From the NCBI RefSeq assembly GCF_000378945.1, contig NZ_KB900539.1, forward strand, positions 3,976,688-4,040,687: 64,000 nt of DNA. Direction: 5' to 3'. Below the pieces are notes generated by a model. That model was given only the letters and a program-made list of their open reading frames with translations. It had not been told where the DNA came from and ran no database searches. Source of the DNA: Methyloversatilis universalis EHg5. GTDB taxonomy: Bacteria; Pseudomonadota; Gammaproteobacteria; Burkholderiales; Rhodocyclaceae. Position numbers and translations under genes: made by a program. The first letter of the stretch is position 1. Each line of letters begins with the position of its first letter. Below, piece after piece: positions 59,490 through 64,000 of the stretch.

Positions 59490-60107
59490 TCAGAAGAGCC
59501 GGGCGTAGGCGCGGGCCCGGGCCGCGATGTCGTCGGCGTCGAACAGGTCGGACACCACCGCCAGCAGATCGGCGCCGGCGGCGATCAGTTCCGGCGCGCG
59601 CGCCAGCGTGATGCCGCCGATGGCGCAGCGCGGCAGGCCGAGGTCGGCCACCTCGGCGAAACGGGCGATCGAAGCCGGCGGCGCCTGCGGCTTGGTGCCG
59701 GAGGCGTACATCGAACCGAAGGCGATGTAGTCGGCACCGGCCGCCGCGGCCGCGCGGGCCAGTGCCGGATCGTCGTAGCAGGACACGCCGAGCAATGCGT
59801 CCTTGCCCAGCCGGGCACGCGCCCGCGCCGGGTCGCCGTCGTCGCGACCGATGTGCACGCCGTCGGCGCTGCAGGCGCGTGCCAGTTCGATGTCGTCGTT
59901 GATCACGAACAGCGTGCCGCACACCGTGGTGATGGCGCGCAGCGCGTCGGCGTCGGCACGCCGCTGGGCAGCATCGGTGGATTTGTTGCGGTACTGCAGC
60001 ACGACGGCGCCGCCGCCGCAGGCCGCTTCGGCCGCACGGTAGAGCGCGCCGCCGCTCAGCGCTTCCGGCGTGACCGCGTACAGGCCGCGCAGCGGCTTAT
60101 GCGTCAT
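59490..60107 (-). CDS. thiE: Thiamine-phosphate synthase
   Basis: A 205-residue TIM-barrel enzyme: [43 protein letters not shown] (part), [23 protein letters not shown]. It couples HMP-PP with the thiazole phosphate. ATG 60107 overlaps the end of the upstream kinase gene by 11 bases; ATG 60116 is an alternative. Transcribed with the ThiD-like kinase. Confidence 0.9.
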   Translation of the reverse strand: MTHKPLRGLYAVTPEALSGGALYRAAEAACGGGAVVLQYRNKSTDAAQRRADADALRAITTVCGTLFVINDDIELARACSADGVHIGRDDGDPARARARLGKDALLGVSCYDDPALARAAAAAGADYIAFGSMYASGTKPQAPPASIARFAEVADLGLPRCAIGGITLARAPELIAAGADLLAVVSDLFDADDIAARARAYARLF

Positions 60108-61050
60108 CGCCGTCATCCTCGTCGGCTGCGCCGCCGGCAGCGGCCGCGTGCCGTTCGCGCAGGAAGAAGAAGCGGTCCGGCAGATGCTGGCCCATGCCGG
60201 GCCGGAAGCCGGATTCCAGCGTGCGCCAGGTGTACTCCTGCGCGGCGTGCACCGCCTCGCCGATGTCCAGGCCGTGCGCCAGCCAGGCCGCCACCGCGGA
60301 CGCCAGCGTGCAGCCGGAGCCGTGGTAGCTGCCGGGCAGGCGGTCCCATTCGTCGCGGCGGATGACGCCGTTCGGGCCGTACAGCACATTGGCGACGCGG
60401 GCAGTGGATTCGTGGGTGCCGGTCAGCAGCACATGGCCGCAGCCGGCGGCGATGAGCTGGCGGGCGCACTGGTCGAGCGAAGGGGTAGCCACGCCGCGGT
60501 GGTCGTCCTCCACCGCGTCGTCGTCATCGTCCAGGTCGTCCTCGTCGGCGAAATCGCCGCCGTCGTCATCGTCATCGTCGTCCGGCTGGGCGAGGCGACG
60601 TGCTTCCAGACTGTTGGGCGTGAGCACGGTGGTGAGCGGCAGCAGCAGTTCCTGCAGCGCAATCACCATGTCCTCGTCCGCCAGTTCGTCGCCGCGGCCG
60701 GAGGACAGCACCGGGTCGAGCACCACCGGCACGTCCGGATAGTCGGAAATGATTTCGGCGATGGCAGCGATGTTCTCGATGCTGCCCATCACGCCGATCT
60801 TGAATGCCGCCACCGGCATGTCGGCCAGCAGCACCCTCGCCTGATCGACCAGCAGGTCGTCGTCCATGGGCACCACTTCCTCGACCCCGGCGCTGTCCTG
60901 CACCGTGACCGCGGTAACCACGGTCAGCGCGTGGCAGCCCAGCGCCGACAGCGTCATCAGATCCGCCTGCATGCCGGCCCCGCCAGTGGGGTCGGTCGCG
61001 GAAAAGCACATGACAAGCGGAGGAAGCGCCCGTACATCAGCATTGACCAT
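60097..61050 (-). CDS. ThiD-like kinase with Asp-rich insertion
   Basis: A 317-residue ribokinase-fold HMP(-P) kinase: CFSATDPTGGAGMQADLMTLSALG, VVLDPVLSSGRGD, TVLTPNSLEARRL, then GSGCTLASAVAAWL. It differs from the gene at 57331 and carries an extreme acidic insert (residues 157-183, mostly Asp) between two kinase strands, plus an acidic tail ([10 protein letters not shown]). The catalytic motif is YHGSGC, so the usual Asp position (D-x-G-T-G-C) is not obvious. Probably active on a pyrimidine substrate, but a specialised role is possible. Confidence 0.75.
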   Translation of the reverse strand: MVNADVRALPPLVMCFSATDPTGGAGMQADLMTLSALGCHALTVVTAVTVQDSAGVEEVVPMDDDLLVDQARVLLADMPVAAFKIGVMGSIENIAAIAEIISDYPDVPVVLDPVLSSGRGDELADEDMVIALQELLLPLTTVLTPNSLEARRLAQPDDDDDDDGGDFADEDDLDDDDDAVEDDHRGVATPSLDQCARQLIAAGCGHVLLTGTHESTARVANVLYGPNGVIRRDEWDRLPGSYHGSGCTLASAVAAWLAHGLDIGEAVHAAQEYTWRTLESGFRPGMGQHLPDRFFFLRERHAAAAGGAADEDDGDDA

Positions 61051-61126
61051 AAAGCGCGCGCCCGGATTGTCGTTACAGATGGTTAATTACGGTAATATCA
61101 ATTGGATTCTAACAAAGCAGCCCGCC

Positions 61127-61315
61127 ATGAGTTCCTCTGTCACGGCCGAATTCCAGACTTACATGTGTCTCATCTGCGGCTTCATCTACGACGAAGCCGC
61201 AGGCCTGCCGGAAGAGGGCATCGCCCCCGGCACCCGCTGGGAGGACGTTCCGCCCAACTGGACCTGTCCCGAGTGCGCCGCACGCAAGGACGATTTCGAA
61301 ATGGTCCAGATCTGA
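61127..61315 (+). CDS. Rubredoxin
   Basis: A 62-residue rubredoxin with the iron ligands C14 and C17 (YMCLICGFIYDEAAG) and C47 and C50 (WTCPECAARKDDFE). It carries electrons at low potential; partners are unknown here. Divergent from the ThiD-like gene, with an AT-rich 76 bp gap (GTTAATTACGGTAATATCAA) that should hold both promoters. Confidence 0.9.
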   Translation: MSSSVTAEFQTYMCLICGFIYDEAAGLPEEGIAPGTRWEDVPPNWTCPECAARKDDFEMVQI

Positions 61316-61456
61316 CGGACGCGCCGGCAGGCCGTCCGTTCGCCGGCATTCCGGCTGACCGGGCGGGCTCGACGAGCGGCTGTATGAAGACAATCCGCAT
61401 GCCTGCACATCGCTTGATCGCGCAGGCCTGTGTCGTGCGCACGAGGGGAGAGCATC

Positions 61457-61855
61457 TTGGCTGATTCGGGTGGCAGCGCCGGCGTCAAGGTGATGGTGAT
61501 CGACGACAGCAACACCATACGCCGCAGTGCCGAAATCTTTCTGGTCCAGGCCGGCTACCAGGTGGTGCTGGCCGAAGACGGCTTCGATGCGCTGGCCAAG
61601 ATCAGCGACCATCATCCGCAGGTCATCTTCTGCGACATCATGATGCCGCGCCTCGACGGCTATCAGACCTGCGCACTCATCAAGAAGAACCCCCGGTTTG
61701 CCGCTACTCCGGTCGTGATGCTGTCGTCTCGAGACGGCCTGTTCGACCGCGCACGCGGTCGCATGGTCGGGTCGGACGAGTATCTGACGAAGCCCTTCAC
61801 GAAGGACAGCCTGCTGCAGGCGGTGTCGCGCCACGCCCGCAGCGGCGCTGACTGA
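61457..61855 (+). CDS. pilG: Response regulator PilG
   Basis: A 132-residue single receiver domain: VKVMVIDDSNTIRRSAEIFL, phospho-acceptor D60 in IFCDIMMPRLDGYQ, TPVVMLSSRDGLFDRARG, YLTKPF. The start is probably TTG 61457 after GGGGAG; no ATG is better placed. PilG drives type IV pilus extension within the Pil-Chp pathway. First gene of pilGHIJ. Confidence 0.9.
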   Translation: MADSGGSAGVKVMVIDDSNTIRRSAEIFLVQAGYQVVLAEDGFDALAKISDHHPQVIFCDIMMPRLDGYQTCALIKKNPRFAATPVVMLSSRDGLFDRARGRMVGSDEYLTKPFTKDSLLQAVSRHARSGAD

Positions 61856-61894
61856 CGCCCCCCACCCCGTATCCATTCGAACGCGGAGCCGACG

Positions 61895-62278
61895 ATGGCG
61901 ATCAAGCGCATCATGGTGGTGGACGATTCGCCCACCGAACGCCATGTTCTGAACGATTTCCTGACCCGCAAGGGCTTCGAGGTCATCATCGCCGAGAACG
62001 GCGAACAGGCGATCGCGAAGGCCAAGGCCGAAAAGCCGGACCTCATCCTGATGGATGTGGTGATGCCCGGCATCAACGGCTACCAGGCCACCCGCACCAT
62101 CACCCGCGACGACAGCACGCGCGACATTCCGGTGATCATGTGCACCAGCAAGGACCTGCCGACCGACCGCATCTGGGGCATGCGCCAGGGCGCGCTCGAC
62201 TACATGGTCAAGCCGGTCAATCTGGAAGAACTGCTCGGCCGCATCACCCAGCTCGGCGCGGCAGACAGCGATGGCTAA
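61895..62278 (+). CDS. pilH: Response regulator PilH
   Basis: A 127-residue receiver domain: AIKRIMVVDDSPTERHVL, phospho-acceptor D54 in LILMDVVMPGINGYQATR, VIMCTSKDLPTDRIWGMRQGALDYMVKPV. PilH is the second CheY-like protein of the twitching system and modulates retraction. Its last codons overlap pilI by eight bases. Confidence 0.9.
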   Translation: MAIKRIMVVDDSPTERHVLNDFLTRKGFEVIIAENGEQAIAKAKAEKPDLILMDVVMPGINGYQATRTITRDDSTRDIPVIMCTSKDLPTDRIWGMRQGALDYMVKPVNLEELLGRITQLGAADSDG

Positions 62279-62783
62279 GCTCTCGCTGCGCGAATTCCAG
62301 GAAGAACTGGCCCGCAAGCTGTCGGACACCGCGGGCGGCACCAGCACCCGTGCGCTGCTTGGCCTGCAGTCCGGCGGCGAGCTGTGGCTGATCGATCTGG
62401 CCGAATCCGGCGAAATCCTGCCGGTGCCCACGCTGACACCGGTACCGCTGGCCACCGGCTGGCTGCGCGGCGTCGCCAACGTGCGCGGCGTGCTGTACGC
62501 GGTCAGTGATCTGGCCGCCTTCCAGGGCGGCAACCCCACGGTGCTGACCGGCGATGCCAGGCTGCTGCTGCCGCACGCCAAGTTCGGCTGCAACAGCGCA
62601 CTGCTGGTGTCGCGCGTGCTCGGTCTGCGCGCCCGCGAGGATTTCGAGCCGGCGGAGAACGCCGCGCCGGATCCGCGCCCCTGGGTCGCCGGACAGTTCA
62701 CCGATACCCAGGGCCGGCTGTGGCGCCGCTTCGATCCGCGCCGGCTGTACACCGACGAACGCTTTCTCGACGTCGCGGCCTGA
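62271..62783 (+). CDS. pilI: CheW-like adaptor PilI
   Basis: A 170-residue CheW-domain protein: LWLIDLAESGEILPVPTLTPVPLATGWLRGVANVRGVLYAVSDLAAF (part), NSALLVSRVLGLRAREDF. It links the receptor PilJ to the kinase ChpA. ATG 62271 overlaps pilH, indicating translational coupling. Confidence 0.88.
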   Translation: MAKLSLREFQEELARKLSDTAGGTSTRALLGLQSGGELWLIDLAESGEILPVPTLTPVPLATGWLRGVANVRGVLYAVSDLAAFQGGNPTVLTGDARLLLPHAKFGCNSALLVSRVLGLRAREDFEPAENAAPDPRPWVAGQFTDTQGRLWRRFDPRRLYTDERFLDVAA

Positions 62784-62845
62784 GGCACGCCCGGGCCGGG
62801 ATCGAACACCCCACACGAACCGAACAGCCCCCAGGAAAGGCCACG

Positions 62846-64000
62846 ATGGCACTGAACATCCCAGGACTGAAATCCGCCCGCAGCACTGATGCGGCCAGCG
62901 CACCCGCCGCGTCACGCGGCAGCCTCGGCTTCCTGCGCGGCCGTCTGCCGCTGATCGGCCACCTGCCGCTCGAACAGCAGGTACGCGCGCTGGGCACGCT
63001 GTTCCTGTTCTTCATCGTGATCGCCGCCTTCCTGGTCTGGCAGGATCTGCGCATCACCCGCTACAACGCCAGCTACATTTCGGCCGCCGGCCAGATGCGC
63101 ACGCTGAGCCAGAGCATGGCGAAGTCGGCACAGCAGGCGATGGCCGGCGAACAGGCGGCCTTCGGCGAACTGGCCGCCAGCCGTGACGGCTTCTTCCGGC
63201 TGCTCGACCGGGTCAGCCAGGGCGGCGAGATCGACGGCGTCGACGTGCCGGCCAGTTCAGGCTCGGTACAGCCCACGCTGCAGCAGCTGGACACCGCCTG
63301 GGGCGCCTTCGACAAGAACGTGTCCGCGCTGCTGGCACAGGACAAGGCGCTGCGCGCCGCCGGCGAACTGGCGCGCGCGCTGAACCAGCAGGCCGGACCG
63401 CTGGCCGCTGCGGCCGCGCAGGGCAGCGGCAAGGACGCTACCGCCTTCCGCAGCTTTGCCGCGCTGCTGACCGAAGTGCAGGCCGGTGTGCATGCACTGA
63501 CCGGCAGCGGCAGTGCCGATCCGGCCGTGACCACTGCCCTCGCCCGCGCACTGCCGGCGCTGCGCGACGTCGCCGCTCAGGTGGAGACGGGCATCGACGG
63601 CGAGGCGCGCAGCCGCTACGCCGCTGCCCGCGCCGCACTGGACGCACCGCTCGCCGCGCTGGCCGACCAGCTGGCCAAGCCGGATGACATCTCCGCCGCA
63701 CGCAAGGCCGGTCTCGCAGTGGTGAGCGACGCCGCCGCGCTGTCCACGCTGACCGACCAGCTCGGCGCCGGCTATGTCGGCGAGCGCGACGGTCGTCTGG
63801 CGCTGGCCGGCGCCGGCGCGCTGTGCGTGCTGCTGGCGCTGGCCAGCGTGTTCCTGATGGTGCGCGCCTACAACGAGGACCAGAACGACCAGCGTCTGCA
63901 GGCCGAAGGTTCGCGCGAAGAAGCCAAGCGCGAGAAGGACCTCACCCAGCAGGCCATCCTGCGGCTGATGAACGAAATGGGCGATCTGGCCGACGGTGAC
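62846..64000 (+). CDS. pilJ: Methyl-accepting chemotaxis protein PilJ (3' truncated)
   Basis: The frame is open from ATG 62846 to the end of the window (385 residues visible). Features: an N-terminal basic region, a membrane helix at about 48-68 (LGTLFLFFIVIAAFLVW), a helical periplasmic domain with PilJ repeats (SYISAAGQMRTLSQSMAKSAQQAMAGE, in part), and a second helix at about 315-337 leading to a cytoplasmic linker. The signalling domain lies beyond the window. PilJ senses surface or pilus retraction. Confidence 0.9.
   Translation, partial: MALNIPGLKSARSTDAASAPAASRGSLGFLRGRLPLIGHLPLEQQVRALGTLFLFFIVIAAFLVWQDLRITRYNASYISAAGQMRTLSQSMAKSAQQAMAGEQAAFGELAASRDGFFRLLDRVSQGGEIDGVDVPASSGSVQPTLQQLDTAWGAFDKNVSALLAQDKALRAAGELARALNQQAGPLAAAAAQGSGKDATAFRSFAALLTEVQAGVHALTGSGSADPAVTTALARALPALRDVAAQVETGIDGEARSRYAAARAALDAPLAALADQLAKPDDISAARKAGLAVVSDAAALSTLTDQLGAGYVGERDGRLALAGAGALCVLLALASVFLMVRAYNEDQNDQRLQAEGSREEAKREKDLTQQAILRLMNEMGDLADGD

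Overview
The window is very GC-rich, densely packed Gram-negative chromosome. The gene families point to a betaproteobacterium, most likely of the Rhodocyclales or a close relative: argS followed by a SPOR protein, dsbA and an SDR; ubiB and ubiK; yaeQ; a pilGHIJ twitching-chemotaxis operon; and a TorF-type porin followed by glnK and amtB. The taxon is inferred from gene content. No rRNA, tRNA, CRISPR array, insertion sequence or prophage was recognised.

Layout. (1) 1-7557: a rightward run of a PLP decarboxylase (cut by the window edge), an Aas-type acyltransferase/acyl-ACP synthetase, a Tat-type amidohydrolase, an exported His/Cys protein and an LplT-PlsC fusion. It looks like a lipid-modifying cluster. 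(2) 7634-15408: DUF2339 and DUF3617 proteins, a Pro-rich TonB-like protein, an RDD protein, a ClpP-like protease, small membrane proteins, yaeQ, a ribbon-helix-helix protein and a YaiI protein. (3) 15409-16471: a REP-type repeat cluster and an OmpW-like porin. (4) 16493-36144: about 20 kb of leftward cobalamin genes. Two TonB-dependent receptors each lie behind a cobalamin riboswitch. With them are btuC, btuD and btuF, a second binding protein, cobO, cobB/cbiA, a CobN-family chelatase with an ExbB-like and a DUF2149 partner, bluB, cbiB, cobD and cobQ. (5) 36141-44811: a helicase, an unusual intergenic region with duplicated DnaA-box-like pairs, and small enzymes and exported proteins (PPC, NnrU, PRC-barrel-like, entericidin, cupin, patatin, YgjP-like, DJ-1, two YceI, UbiK). 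(6) 45019-47944: an NtrC site and sigma-54 promoter ahead of porin, glnK and amtB, closed by a terminator. (7) 48114-57287: a coiled-coil exported protein, a sodium/solute symporter, a CheC-like protein, ubiB, then argS, SPOR, dsbA and SDR. (8) 57331-61315: thiD, hemL, thiE and a second ThiD-like kinase, with a divergent rubredoxin. (9) 61457-64000: pilG, pilH, pilI and the start of pilJ.

How the genes work together. The cobalamin block covers outer-membrane uptake, periplasmic capture, ABC import, adenosylation, amidation, aminopropanol attachment and lower-ligand (DMB) synthesis. Corrin-ring genes and cobU/cobS/cobT are not in the window. The most unusual element is the CobN-family protein. 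It carries an export signal and a C-terminal membrane anchor, so it should face the periplasm, and it is encoded with an ExbB-like channel and an ExbD-like DUF2149 protein. A cytoplasmic cobaltochelatase would not look like this. The trio may be a proton-motive-force-linked periplasmic (de)chelatase for imported tetrapyrroles. The ammonium block has a textbook nitrogen-control promoter.
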